A stretch of 64,000 bases of DNA from Schizophyllum amplum (taxonomy: Eukaryota; Basidiomycota; Agaricomycetes; Agaricales; Schizophyllaceae): assembly GCA_007026445.1 (NCBI GenBank), contig VDMD01000075.1, forward strand, positions 1 to 64,000. Direction: 5' to 3'. The notes under the pieces were generated by a model, which searched no databases, was not told where the DNA came from, and saw only the letters and a program-made list of their open reading frames with translations. The translations under genes were made by a program, and so were the position numbers. Shown here piece by piece: positions 41,801-54,132 of this stretch (positions within the stretch are counted from its first letter, which is position 1; every line of letters starts with the position of its first letter).

Positions 41801-42645
41801 GCATTTCGGGGGAGGAATGATGGGTGGGGGAGCGCGATGTGCGACTGGTTTGTCAGGGTTCGTCAGCTTTTCCCAGACGGCAAAATCTTGTTGGGGGAAG
41901 GGTGCATTTCGCGAGGAAGAGCAGGTCGAAGGGTTTGAGCGGGTCTCGTGAGGAAATGAGGGCAGCGGGCGAGCCCGGAGCTCAGTTGGTTCTTGTCACC
42001 TTTTCGGGCGTCAGTTCAACGTCCAAGCGTATTATCGCAATCCCTTTTCGGGTACAAAGCACGCCGCCCGCCTGAATGTATTGTGAAGGCCTTCCATCGG
42101 GATATCACATTTGCTCGAGGACGTTTATGCCGGAAATTCAGTCAGCATTTCAACAGCGTTGAATGTACATTCAAAAGCTTTGAAGACCGGTCACCGGCAA
42201 CGATGATTCCCGAGTCCCGACTGGACCTGGTGCATTGAGCTTCTCTCAGCCTCTCTCCTACGCTAAGTAGCCTCTTGGCACTTGGTGTTCCTCTGTCAGT
42301 GTGTCGTCTCGAAGAATGAATGAAAGCGCTACTTACTGATATCAGTCAGTCAATATTGTACTGACTGATCTGACACGCAGAATGTGGATCGATGCAACGG
42401 GTAGGCTGTCGAGCCGTGTATTACTTGCGAGGTTGAAGCTTTGAAGCTTGAAGCTTGAAGACTGCTGAAGATCGCACAAAATAAAAACAACAGAAATATG
42501 AGTAAGACGAACTGGACGACCTTCTCCTAAGTATCGACGCCACCGACGACCATGTCGGGATCTGAATTGCCCGGCAACTTCCGGTGTCAATCGCCGGCAT
42601 CATAAAGGCGCCCACAACATTGACATACGAGTTCACCTTGTCGCG
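38878..42645. other. About 3.8 kb without a supportable gene
   Basis: The first few hundred bases are probably the HMG-box 3' untranslated region and end. Open frames at 40618-41103 (minus), 41395-41706 (minus) and others have no domain, no biased composition and equally open shadows. A ttgaagcttgaagctt motif lies near 42440. I see nothing I can name. Confidence 0.4.
39770..39845. repeat. 17-19 bp repeat (cgcctgcttgccataac), about four copies
   Basis: Head-to-tail cataactcgcctgcatgc-type units. They create the artefactual ACHNPPACHNSP peptide frame. Confidence 0.8.
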
Positions 42646-44310
42646 ATGAGAGACGCACTAACGGATGCCAGTATGGCGTTTTATAAACCCTGTGAAGCTC
42701 TCCACTGATCCACACACTCCCAGACTTCCCTCGCACAGCCGAGGGGCGTACCCAACACTTGGCCGTGCGCCCGGGCGAGGTGGCGAACCGTATCGTAAGC
42801 GCCCAGGCTCGCCCTTATCGCCAGCCCTGCTGATCATACCACTCTTCCGCAGGTAACGGTGGGCTCTGCGCCGCGGGCTCACACTTTAGCTTCGCTTCTG
42901 GATGAGAAGCCAGCTCCGTTCGAGCTTGCCTCTGAGCGTGGTTTCCTCACGATCACTGGTCGCTACAAGGGCGTGCCCATCTCTATCATGTGCATCGGTA
43001 TGGTGAGTAGCGGCCCCTCGATCCTTCATCCTCCTTCATGGGAGTCTCCTGCTATCCGCCCTTCTCACCTCAATTCACTCACGTTCGACCACCATGAAAG
43101 GGCGCCCCCAATCTCGACTTCTTCGTGCGCGAGTCGCGCGAATGCGTCGTAGGCGACATGGCGATCGTCCGGTGCGTAGCGATCTACTCTTCCCATAATA
43201 CCGCCCACTTGCCGATTCAACCTCCTAATATACCTTCTCGTGCAGGCTCGGCTCCTGTGGCGGGCTCCTCAACACGCAACCGGGGACGGTCGTCGTTCCT
43301 CGCGCATGCGTGAGCGTCTGGAGGAACGTCGACTTCGACTTCTCCGGCACAGACGAGAAGAATTTGGACAGCGCGTATGTGGTCAGCAAGCCGGTATGTG
43401 GCAGTCTGACGACGAATGATAACACCCGATTGACCTGGACCTACATTTGCAGGCCATCGCCGACCAAGACTTGCATGACAGAGTATGTGGCGGGTCCTCT
43501 TACCCCTCAATATCCTGAGCCCTTGATGGAGCTTACTTTGCGTTTTACGGCAGCTAACTTCGATTCTGCAGGTTCAGGCTGCGCTCGAGGCCGTGAAGCC
43601 GGCGGATTGGCCGGCCCCTATTCTCGGCGAAGTTGTGAACGCATCTGCGGACAGGTGAGCGCGATACATCGAATGCCACCGAAGGCCATTCGCCATGGAT
43701 CCCCGCTGGAGGACTTTTTGCTAATGCCCCTTAGCTTCTATTCTTCGCAAGGCCGACAGACCTCTTTCCCCGACCACAACGCAGGGCTTATTGAGCGTCT
43801 TCTTAAGGAGGTGAAGGGGCTGACGACACTGGAGGTATTTATATCTTGCTATGCTCTTGCGTGGGGCGTCCGTACTTACCTCATATCAGATGGAGACCTT
43901 CCACTTGTACCACCTTGCTCGCTGCTGGGGGCGCAAGAGTGCGCAGCCGCTGGTGACAGGACCCGTAGAGCCCAGCGTCGCAGACGCGGCGGGTTCTACC
44001 AAGTCCGATGTCGCCGAGCGCGGCACCATTATTCGCGCTGCGGCTGCGCAGATCGTTTTCGCCTCTCGGACCTCCCGCGATTTCATTTCCCCTGCTCGAG
44101 TTGAGGAAGTGGAACGCTGGGCCGGAAAAGGCGTGCTCGACGCGCTGGCCGGCGTGGAGATTGAGGTGCGTGCATCAAATTCTATGCTCGTCGCGCCACG
44201 CACACTTGTACGGGCTTTTATCGTCTCCCCTGCATCATCGCACTGCTGAGCGATTACTTACGCTCTTGCAGCAAGCACACCCGGAGAAAGGGAGTGTATG
44301 GGCGTTGTAG
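42646..44310 (+). CDS. Uridine-phosphorylase-like nucleoside phosphorylase
   Basis: Ten exons (42646-42670, 42724-42794, 42853-43002, 43101-43171, 43246-43393, 43453-43482, 43572-43654, 43735-43834, 43890-44165, 44272-44310) give 330 residues. The start MRDALTDANFPRTAEGRTQH joins through a 25-nt first exon. PNP/UDP-phosphorylase features follow: PGEVANRIVTVGSAPRA, ERGFLTITGRYKGVPISIMC, GAPNLDFFVRESRECV, VRLGSCGGLLNTQPGTVVVP, and METFHLYHLARCW (nucleoside site Met-Glu). This enzyme class cleaves uridine (or a related nucleoside) with phosphate to base and ribose-1-phosphate in the salvage pathway, in the cytosol. Exons as short as 25, 30 and 39 nt are supported by phase and by conserved protein sequence across them. 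Confidence 0.85.
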
Positions 44311-44774
44311 AATCCGTGCGCTTACGTACAAAGCCTGGCGAGGTGGACGGTTGCTAAGCGGATGAGGGAATGCACGTAAGGCTGAGACAGCCCAACTCGA
44401 CAATCACTCTGGGCGTGAAATTCAGGAATAGAAGGTACCAATGTATGTTGGTCGAATGTTGTAACGATAGAGCCAGCTTGCTCTTCAAGTGTGAGTAACC
44501 TTGTGGATCTGTAAGTATACTCGGATAATGATGTATCGCATTCTCAGTGGTACTGGAAGCAACACTGTTAAACTTCTGTATACATAGGTGCATCAACGGT
44601 CGTTCGGGAAAGCCGAAGTTCAACTTTGATCACGTGTGTGGAGTGATCGGATTTCGGTCCGAGACGTTGCCGAACCGGCGACTTCAGCACCGTCACCTTT
44701 ATAGAGTCAACAGCGTTGGGTTCACCGCTCATCTCGCCTCCTCTCAATCACTCACCCCTGCAAAAACACTTAGT

Positions 44775-46468
44775 ATGGCTCCTACAGCATACATTGCACC
44801 CGTCGTGGACTCGACCGAGGTCTTCAAGCCTGACATTTTCAAGGGTAAGGTGCTCTTCTGCACCGGAGGCGGGTCAGGCATCTGTCGCGCCATGACGGAG
44901 GCTATCGTACGCATCTTCTCTTGACAACGTCAGTGAACGGGTAGCTTACACTCGTCGCAGATGCGCCATGGTGCACAGTCCACCATAGTTGGCCGGAAGT
45001 AAGTCTCGCTGGGCAATGCCCGCGTTGTTCACGTGGCATGTCCGGCCGAGAAGTTGACGTTGTCACCAGGCTGGACCGCCTCACGCAGGCGGCGCAAGAG
45101 CTCTCGGCAGCGACGGGCAAGGCGTGTCTCGCTTCGCAGGGAGATGTGCGTAAGCCCGAGACGCTTAGGGACGCCGTCGCGAAGACGATTGAGAAATACG
45201 GCCGGATCGACTTCGTCATATGCGGTGAGTGGATCTCGCACAATGAATTGAATGCGCGCGACATCTACCTTGCATACGCCTATCTTGCTTTGCGTCGATC
45301 TTGGTACCCCGCAATCTCGACCACGCTCATCTCTATCTCTTTTGAATGTCCATCTCTATCGCTTGAGTGTACATCTGTATTACATTCAGCGATTCTATCT
45401 CCTTCCAAGCCATTATCTCCTACAAGAGATCTGTCTACCGCGTTTCTATTTCCGTTGAGGACATCATACATTTGCCCTTCCCGAGGTGCTCACTCTCTTT
45501 TAATAGGCGCTGCGGGCAATTTCCTCGCGCCGATCTCAGGACTCTCGGAGAACGGCTTCCGCACGGTCATGGAAATCGACACGGTGCGTCCTTCCTTCTT
45601 CTTACTCTGGAGTATAGACCCCGAGCTCGCCAAGCCTCCTCGAGTGTTCTGCCGGCCCGTCTCTTCAATTGCTGGCTCGTCTGTCACCGGCCCGCCTCGC
45701 CCGTTCCACTTCAGTATGCCACAAATTCAGCCGCTCATTCCTTGACAGATTGGTACCTACAACACAATCAAGGCTACACTCGACCATGTTCGCAAGTCTC
45801 GGGGCGCGTATATCCACGTGAGCGCGACGCTCCATTACAACGGTATGTTGGTTGTTGTTGTGGCACGGCTCGCGCTTAGTCCTGGTCTGTGGCGTGCACC
45901 GCGTACCTATCAATGACATGGGCAATTCGGCATATTTCGATGTTCTCCCAAGCTGACTCGTTTGACAGGTACTCCCTACCAGGCGCATGTCTCGGCGGCG
46001 AAGGCAGGCGTCGACGCGCTTTCCCGCTGTTCTCGCAGTCGAAGAGGGTCCGCACGGCGTGCGTTCAAACGTTGTCGCACCCGGACCTATCGCAGGAACG
46101 GAAGGCATGGACAGGCTGTCGGCGAAGGTGCGTATCTTCATCTCTACGTTTCGAAAGCTCGCCCTCTCGACATAGCACAAATTCGTTCTCTAGTCTCCTC
46201 CTCCCTTGCCTCCTTCTCACTAACCTCGCCCCAGGGTCCTGACCGTTCCAGACATGGCTTCGAGCTCATCCCCGCCGGTCGTATGGGTGACATGCGCGAC
46301 ATCGCAAACGCCGCCGTCTTTCTCTTCTCCGGCGCCGCGAGCTTCGTGACGGGGCAGGTGCTCCCTGTCGACGGCGGCACCGAGCACATGCGCTCGACGC
46401 AGTTGCCATATCCGCAGGCGGTGCTGGACCCGGAGGGCACCAAGGCGATGATCAAGGCGCGAATGTGA
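44775..46468 (+). CDS. SDR, 2,4-dienoyl-CoA-reductase-like, with one-base frameshift
   Basis: Seven exons (44775-44906, 44961-44998, 45070-45224, 45507-45583, 45749-45842, 45969-46127, 46235-46468). The protein starts [20 protein letters not shown]. It contains the Rossmann motif [98 protein letters not shown] and [16 protein letters not shown]. The arrangement matches peroxisomal 2,4-dienoyl-CoA reductase (Sps19/DECR2), which removes double bonds of unsaturated fatty acyl-CoA for beta-oxidation. In exon 6 the run CCC at 46023-46025 has one base too many, shifting the frame between GVDALS and [10 protein letters not shown]. No intron can absorb it. Without that base the product would be 295 residues. 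It is either a recent inactivation or an error in the sequence. Confidence 0.85.
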
Positions 46469-48416
46469 GGGGTTGAACGGTCGGGAGTACTTATAGGCAG
46501 AACGGACGTGAGCGGAACCTCCAAAGGAGCACTGGGAAGAGGGGAATGGAAGGACGAAGGTGAACGGTAGGACGAATCGGAATACGGCCAATGAACATGG
46601 ACGAGGGCATCGGAGGCCGCACAGTGTACCGTACTGTCTAGCGCATCGCATACGGCCGTGGAGTCTTCATTTCTTGGTTGTCTGTCCTCCCTGGTAATTA
46701 TCCTGGATATTACGCAGTGACAGCCCGCGTCACATATGTGTTCTGGATACCTCGAAGCGAATATTTGCGTCAAATGCACCGGCGTATCGACCGTTTTCTC
46801 AAGTCATACTAGTCACTAGCGTTGCCATCCGGCTCTGTCATTCCGTCAGCGAGATGGTCATCCTGCCAGTTAAAGGGCCGAACTACGTATGTTGACTGAA
46901 GAGGATCTGCAGGCCTCCTGTCGTGCAAGCAAGTTACTACAGTAGCATGACGGCTCGTCCGAGTTTGTGGCAACTTGGTGGCTTGACTTGAGATCCTCTA
47001 ATTCAATAGGACGGGCTGCAAAGAACAGGTAGTTAAGCTGCAGCTGGGCGCAAATATGACAAGACAGACTTGTTCCCAGCGAGTTACTGGAGTCATCCGA
47101 ACAGGAAAAGATTCGTGCTTCGACGCTTCAGGCATCAGCGTCAGACATCACATGACTTGCTCGGGCAGTCCAAGGGCTCGCATCAGCAAATGAACCTGCA
47201 TGAATTTTTGCGGCTACTCCGCAGCGGTCCGGGCTCATGCAGGATGCCAGCCTACGTACACCCTCCATCACGCAAGGAGATCTAGCCCTCTACTGTCGGA
47301 ACTTTAGCATGAATCGCCTTATCCCGGACGAGATAGCTATGTACCTTCATGATGGTAATCCAGAACGCGAATGATATAGGAAATTCGGCCTTTATTTCGG
47401 GCGAGGAAACCCTTGACTCGACGAGCGATACAAGAGCCCTTTTCCTAAGTACGGCTTCACGCGCGCAGGGATGAAGATCAAGACGGGCAGGAAATTCCCT
47501 TTTCTAACTGATAAGACGATCAGTCATCGCATGAGAGAGAAGTCAAGCGCACATATGCCTCAAGCGGTTCATGTCTGTCAATGACGGCATGCCATACGTC
47601 TCGTTAGCCATGCCCAAAAGCCATTCCGTGCAACAGCGCTCGGCGACAATACGGATGCAGGCACGACGCGCAGGGCGGGATTTCCGCGATAGGAAAGAAA
47701 GGGAATGCTGCGCATGCTAGAAAACCCACAGAACAGTGCACCTTGTCTCCCACCCTCGCCCACTTCAGGCGGCGACCACTCCCAAGCGGCGATGATAGTA
47801 ATCAATCGACGTGGAAACGCTATAAGATCCGGAGGAGTCATCATGAACTTCCAGGCCATCGTGAGCCTCCAGATCATCGTGGGCTTCCAAGTCATCTGAG
47901 CCAGCTCGCATCGATGCGGCGACACCGTCCCAGGTATGCACGAAGCGCAATTTATCATGACTGCGTGTTGGCGGCGGGCGTAGACTGGCGCCGAAGCTCG
48001 GGGCGCTGGCTGGGTGGGCCACGTCAGCGTGCCGGTGTTTCTACGTGACTCAGGACATGCGCACCTCAGGCCGGCTTCGATTTCCGAATGGTCGCAGGTA
48101 ACATGAGAGACGTCCAAGCGATGTAGCATGGGAGGGTCCAGGGATGGCGAAAGACGAACGAGAGCAGCATGCGACGCGGGCAGCCATAATTTGGCTCAAG
48201 AGTTGGTAGCGAAAGCCAGAGGGGGGTCTTGTATACCGCCGCCGCAGATACATTTCCGGCTTTCGTCCGGTTTGGGAGCCACGCTCTCATGTCAGGATCT
48301 CGGCAGATGCCACATGCCAATGTAAGCGGTGATGAGCTGTGGCGTTGAACACGACTAAGTCAGTTGTAAGGACAAGAAACAGTGAAGGATGACGAGGGGA
48401 GCTTTCACATAAGCTG
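46469..48416. other. Intergenic; nothing recognised
   Basis: Frames such as 47578-48129 (minus) read low-complexity peptide (repeated MTWK/MAWK from a catcgtgggcttccagg repeat near 47860-47895) without domain or splice support. No gene, RNA or repeat element identified. Confidence 0.35.
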
Positions 48417-49197
48417 CATGGGTTTCATTTAAATTCCCAACGTCGTTGACGATCGTCCAATTTAAATGGTATTGCATTCGAGCTTTGACCCTGCCACGGC
48501 TCGCTGGCCCCATTCTCACGTCGAGAAATTGCACAAGGGCTTCATGTTCCACACCAGTAGCACCCCCGAAGTGCTCTAGCGGGCCAAACTGAAGGTGTGG
48601 TGGTAAGTGATATGAATTGAATTGTTTAAACTTTTTGAATTCCGCGTTGCAGCGGTAATAAGGGAAGTGTAGCTCAGCCAATAGAGGTTCTGCTGACCTG
48701 TGATAGCCATTTCAATCCATCCCACATAAGAGACAGTCGGAAGTCAATGAAGCGCAGGCCTCACTTCAAGGGCCACACAGAATGTGGAATTGTGGCGTCA
48801 TCCCGCTGCTTGAGTCCTCTTTGCCCCAGGAGACTTCACAAAGGAAAATTGTAGATTCAGAATCAGTCGCACCAAGGCGCGAGGGGAGCGCGGCTGTGTC
48901 TTCAGCGTCGTTGAGGACAAGAGGCGAGCGATCTTCGAGGCGGATCAATCGGTAACGGTCCCGACGGTCCGATCCGGTCACGTGGGCTGTTCGCGTGCCG
49001 CTGTCGCCTTGTTTTGACTTTTCTCCACTCGTCATGGCCATGTAAAGGTCCCGGGCGTGTATATGTACACCAGTAAGCAAACTTCACAGGCTGTGTGTAA
49101 TTAGAGGCAAGTGGTCGTTCAACGTGTCTGACTAGAGTTCATGTCCATTTAAATCAGACGATCGTCAACGACCTTGAGAATTTAAATTAAACCCATG
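48417..49197. mobile_element. 781-bp element with 53-bp terminal inverted repeats (MITE-like)
   Basis: The left end 48417..48469 and the right end 49145..49197 are inverted copies, 48 of 53 positions identical, beginning CATGGGTTT and containing GTCGTTGACGATCGTC between two ATTTAAAT boxes. The interior has no transposase-like frame; a 104-residue minus frame (48766-49080) is unremarkable. I see no clear target-site duplication. The equal length of the arms and their position at both ends fit a non-autonomous DNA transposon. Confidence 0.55.
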
Positions 49198-49535
49198 AAT
49201 TTCCTGGCTTTCAGGCAGGCAATGATGAAGAGAGAGCAACCCGTCAAACTGGCGGAAACAGCGTTTCGGTCTCCGTGTCTTGTCGTGTCTTCCATACCTT
49301 GAATTCATTGAGGGCGAGAGATGACTATGGCAAATGTACTACTTGCGTGTAGAATTCGAGGAGCATTGCGAAGCAAAGAAGGTTGAGAAGAGCGGTACGT
49401 TACAGTGACCAACTTTGCGTGATGTGACGGAACGCGTGCTCCTAGCGCTGCCGCGTTGGCTGCCCTCCTTAGACTATTTTGACCGTCGTGTGCTAAGACT
49501 CAAAGTCGTTACTCCCCAGTAGCTGCAGGACAGGC

Positions 49536-52064
49536 ATGATGCCCTCTAATGTGGAAGGCAGCGAGTCAGCTTTCTGGAGTCGCTCTCCCACTCCCGAGGA
49601 AGACTGGTCTGGCGCAGAGGGCGCGGAAGCCAATGGTGAATGGGAGTTCGAGATCACTGGACATGAAGTCGGCTACGAGGGAAAGATGGTGTACGTTGTT
49701 GACCATGCTTCTCTACTGACTACTAATCGGGCTTCAGATACGAAGTATGTTGGCCTTAACATACGCGGATCAACTGCTGACACTGGTCTTGATCCCTGTC
49801 TAGGTAACATGGCCGACATGGCAGCGGCCAGACGGGTCAAACACGACTTATGACAACAATATTCGTGAAGCTGATATAGAGCGATACGAGACCAAGCAGG
49901 CCAAGGCGCGTATGCGAGCCGCAAAAGCGACGTCCACCGTCCCCGTCAATACTTCCCGAGATCCTCTGTTCGCAGCAACCTTTGAGCTAGATCAGGCTAT
50001 CGAAGAGAAGGAGCAACATTACGGCAAAGACTACGCCCTTCGGCTCGTCTTTCAGGATAGTCGGTCGCGCTCGCCTGCCCCGCAGAGAGACACGCCGCCG
50101 AGAAGGAGCACGTCATCTGCAGGATCGACAACTTTGGCCGGGTCGAGGAGGATCTCCCTTCAGAACACTACACCACAATCCGAATCCGGTGGTGGCTCAA
50201 TTGTGCACGGCACTTCTGCGCGTACTCCTTCCGCGTCCGGACGACCTTCGCGCTCGCACAAAACAGCTATGTCAGCACCTCGGCTTCAGCGTGCGCGGTC
50301 AACTCAGAGTGGTTCTCCATCCGTCTCCCGGTCCGCGCGACCAGCGAGCTCGGCGGCATCATCGTCAACAGCGTTGTCGACACCGTCGATGCAGGGCCGA
50401 CCCATCAAACCCCTACCATCGCGTGCTGTAAAGGCCGACGTCATTGACATCTCCTCGGACTCGGACAGCGACGACAATGAGAACCAGCAGCTGCCGGAAA
50501 TCGTCATACAACGATCAGTAAAGTCAACGTCCACTCACGCTTCCACTTCCAGTGGCGGTTCGACGAGCGGAAGGACGCCGGCAACTGCATCTCGACCACC
50601 TCAATTCTCCGTTCCTGTGATGCCTAACATCTCCGGTAGAGTAGCCAAGGGCAAGGGAAAAGCCCGCGTCACGCCCGAATCGGAGCTCCGCGAGCAGATG
50701 GACGACGAACTGGAACGCACCGGCGCTGCCTCCGTCGTCTTCGTAGATGAAGCCGGCCGTCAAGCGTTTCCGACGTCTCTTCCTCGCGAATTTTGCTACA
50801 AAGAGCAAGGATATGACCTGTGAGTATGGTTGTACTGTCACCAATCATGCTCAGACTTGCTCAGCCGTTCATCAGAGGGCCAGGCGTCGAGGAGTCAGAT
50901 CCTGCCTTCCTCGCGTCGTGCGATTGCGGGGACCGCCGCGTCACCTGTAGACCAAGAGGCTGCGACTGTCAAGAGGTAGCAGAACCGATCAAGGATGCGG
51001 CCGGGAAGGCGCGCTTTGCATATAGTGCAAAGTCGGTACGTACTAGGAGCATGACCGTGAGGTCAAGGTCTTTTCGGTCTGACATTATAATGCTCCCGGC
51101 AGAAGCTCTACGGTTTACCGGCAACGCAGAACCCAATCGAGGTCGTCGAGTGTAACCAGGTGCGATGCTTCCTCTCGTCCCTTGCTGCGGGGTCTTGACG
51201 AGATGATTTCTGTAGAACTGCACATGCGATGTCAGTTGCCCTAACCGGGTAGCACAACTCTCTCGCACGGTGCCGATCCAGATCTTCAAATCGAAGGAAC
51301 GCGGGTGGGGTGTGCGTAGCACCAAGGCCATTCCGCGTGGAAAAGTGATTGGTACTTTCTCTGGGTGAGCGCAGTTCATGGGCAGTCCGACTATGTTGCT
51401 GACTTCGTGTGCTCAGGCAGCTGATGTGGGTGATCAATTTTCTTCCTGTGTTTGCGCAATTTTATGCCATATTATAGCACGCGAGAGGCAGCAGAGAAGC
51501 TTGATGCCGAGGAGAAGGTCTACTGTATAGACCTCAACAACAAGGAGGGTGCGGACGACAACGAACATGTGAATCGCTACACGGTTAACGCATGGCGAGT
51601 GGGTGCGAGTTGTCTGCCTACCGCTGTAACCTCCCATCTCACACCTGCGTAGGTAATTGGACACGCTTCCTCAAGTACGCTGCTCGTAATGCACGCGCTC
51701 CTTGACTGACTTCGCATTCAGTCACTCTTGCGGACCGAACCTCGCCACGTACTCGGTCGTTTGGGACACTATCCCAGAGGTATGTTCCCAAATCATATGC
51801 TGGCAGTTTGCGCTTTTCTTCTCCTTCCTTGGCGTCTCCTCTTGCATACGTATCTCACGTCTCACCACGTCCTAGGAAAATCGTCCTCACGTCGCGTTTG
51901 TCGCCAATACCGACATACCCGCGTACACTGAGCTCGTTTTCGACTACAGCCCGGAGCTCGCTGTGGACGATGGGGCGACAAAGAAGAGAAAAAGAAAGCT
52001 GCCTGGACAGATTCGCTGCCATTGCGGGTCGCCGAAGTGCCGCGAATGGTTACCGGGGCAGTAG
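49536..52064 (+). CDS. clr4: Histone H3K9 methyltransferase, Clr4/SUV39 type (pre-SET, SET, post-SET)
   Basis: Eleven exons (49536-49690, 49738-49744, 49804-50819, 50855-51035, 51103-51159, 51216-51364, 51417-51425, 51478-51602, 51653-51674, 51722-51779, 51876-52064) give 655 residues. The N-terminus has a chromo-like segment ([16 protein letters not shown], then [16 protein letters not shown]). It is followed by ~250 residues of Ser/Arg-rich linker with an acidic patch ([12 protein letters not shown]). Pre-SET cysteines are in [20 protein letters not shown] and [18 protein letters not shown]. The SET domain contains [33 protein letters not shown] and [12 protein letters not shown]. The post-SET is [15 protein letters not shown]. 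It should write H3K9 methylation for heterochromatin in the nucleus, fitting for a repeat-rich genome. Exons 2 (7 nt) and 7 (9 nt) are micro-exons. Confidence 0.93.
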
Positions 52065-52873
52065 GCGTTAAGAACACCGCAATACTATTGCCTGGCGACT
52101 GCGGTCGAATGGTTCCTAGTCCTATAGATCCTTGATAATGACATGGGCCCATCCCGCCGCAGCCGTACGGCCATGGACCAGTGCACTGAGAGGACAGCAA
52201 TATCTGCTGAAGGGCCCTTCGTGAGGATTTGTGGCAACGTCATCCCTAATCCATATGCCACCCGCCGTCAATAGAGAACTGTTTATGAGCCAATACTGTT
52301 CAACAGACTCCGACTTAGAAAAGAAAATGTATGCCCAGTCATGTAATATGTCGACCGCGTCCGCGCCAGCCAGGTAGCGCACAGGGTTGACTATCGTTCT
52401 GTTGGCCGATACCGAGAAGGTCATGTCGTCCGCAGTGCAGGATAGGCTCATTCAGTCGCTCGGATGTCAGGATGACGAGGCGAAGACACTAGTTAGGTTA
52501 CTAGGTATACAAAAAGACAGCAGACAATAGGGCCGACCAACCCCCGGTTTGGTTTTGACCGAGGGCGCGTATTTGGTGTTCTTTGGCTTTACTTGAGCTC
52601 GCGTTATCCAACGCACGGCACGATGTCGAAGCGGTTGCCTGACAGCGTTGACTACACAGGCTGATCACATACACATATACACCACAACGCCAGCATGAAG
52701 AAAGCGGAGCGGAGCTCGACGCAATGCAATAAGATGGTGCGCTACGCGCGACTGAGTTACATATTGACATAGAATCATGTTGCATACTGTAACACAAGCA
52801 TAACTGGACCACAAAGATGATGATGTCCCCCGTAAACTGCCTCCCGATAGTAAGCCTCTCGACGATAAGCCAC
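52065..52873. other. Convergent 3' intergenic region
   Basis: It lies between the stop of the SET gene and the stop of eL8, and holds both 3' ends. Minus frames 52122-52451 and 52501-52870 show no recognisable protein. Nothing else seen. Confidence 0.4.
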
Positions 52874-54132
52874 CTAAAGCTTGTTGACAGTGGCGGCGTT
52901 GATGCTCTGGCCAGAAGCCTTCGCGCGCTTGCGGAGCATCTGGGTCGACTTCGAGCCACGGATACCACCACCCCACTGGCGGCGCTGCTCCTCGTACTTG
53001 TCGGAGCTGCATACGAGTCAGCAACGCACGATTCACACCAAAGGCAGTGGACGTACAAGTTAGCCTTGGCAGCGCTGACGAGGGTCGCGAGCTCGCGCTG
53101 ATCCTCGCTCTTCACGTCCTGGAGCGCGAGAACAGCAGCGGTCTTCTTGTGGACGACCGTCCCGAGGCGGGCCTTGCCCTTGACGATGACGTACGGGACG
53201 CCCATCTTGCGGCAGAGCGCGGGGAGGAAGATGACGAGCTCGATGGGATCGACGTCGTGCGCGATGACGACGAGGTTGGCCTTCTTCGCCTCGATGAGCG
53301 CGACGATGTGGTTCAGGCCGTACTTGACGAAGAGGGGCTTCTTGGTCTCATCCTGAACAAAAGGTCAGGAGTTCGCTCGATATACGCATCGCAGACGACA
53401 GCGTACCTTCTTCTCCTTGTCAGCAGCGGCAGCGGCGGCTGTCTCCTGGAGACGCGTGCGCTTCTCAAGCTTCGACTCCGGGCGGTACTTGTTCAGGAGC
53501 TTGAACAGCTGGGTCGCGGTGTTCTTGTCGAGGGTGTGCGAGAACTGGGCGATCGCGGGGGGCACCTTGAGGCGCTGGGCGAGAATGACCTTCTGGCGCT
53601 GGAGGCGCACGTACTCGGGCCACTTCACGAAGCGCGTGAGGTCGGTCTTCGGGCGGATGTCCTGGCCTGCAAGATTGTCAGCTGAGGATGAAAAGGTGAA
53701 CGACCAGTTCAGACGCACCGATACCGAAGTTACGCGGGCGCGCCTCGAAGAGGGGGTTCTTCTTGGCCTTGGTGGCGGTCTTGGCGCCGAAGGGGGCCGC
53801 GGCGGGCTTCTTGCCAGTTCCTTTCTTGGGGGGCTGGTCATTGAGACGAGTCAGCACAATGCATCACGGAGGATAACACTGCGAGGCCTCGGAGCTCTAA
53901 CGCCGCGCGATAGAGGATCGCGGGCCCAGCACATTACACGCATCATCATCGTCTAGGACATTGTAACGTCTAGATCGACTCCGCTGTGTATCGATGAAGG
54001 TATCGCGTACGGCTGTGAATTTTGTTAGCCCAACTCATATGAGATGTTGAAGAACGCATACCTTTTGTTCCTTCATCGACTGCGACCGTGCCCGATAGAG
54101 TCTCCGAGTCCCGCTATGCTGATGCTCACCAT
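52874..54132 (-). CDS. rpl8: 60S ribosomal protein eL8 (L7a/Rpl8)
   Basis: Five coding exons (54132-54130, 53833-53719, 53666-53407, 53352-53057, 53006-52874) give 268 residues. The first coding exon is just the ATG, followed by a 296-nt intron; the protein then reads [20 protein letters not shown]…. Conserved eL8 blocks are [80 protein letters not shown] and [20 protein letters not shown], ending in [20 protein letters not shown]. Length and sequence are those of a normal large-subunit protein that binds 25S rRNA. The split immediately after ATG is common for fungal ribosomal protein genes. A box C/D snoRNA may lie in the first intron. Confidence 0.96.
53846..53955 (-). ncRNA. Candidate box C/D snoRNA in eL8 intron 1
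   Basis: On the minus strand, ATGATGA (C-box-like, 53949-53943) and CTGA (D-box-like, 53854-53851) are about 95 nt apart. They are bracketed by AGACG before and CGTCT shortly after, which could pair as a terminal stem. Ribosomal protein introns often host snoRNAs. No guide target was identified, so this is weak. Confidence 0.2.

Noticed and set aside
47578..48129. Minus-strand frame of 183 codons
   Set aside because: Contains a translated short repeat and many Cys/Trp/Met in a pattern unlike any family I know. Insufficient support.
52501..53205. Minus-strand frame of 234 codons overlapping eL8
   Set aside because: Its first part is the real eL8 exon 4. The remainder is read-through into intron and 3' flank, and the true last exon is in another frame (53006-52874).
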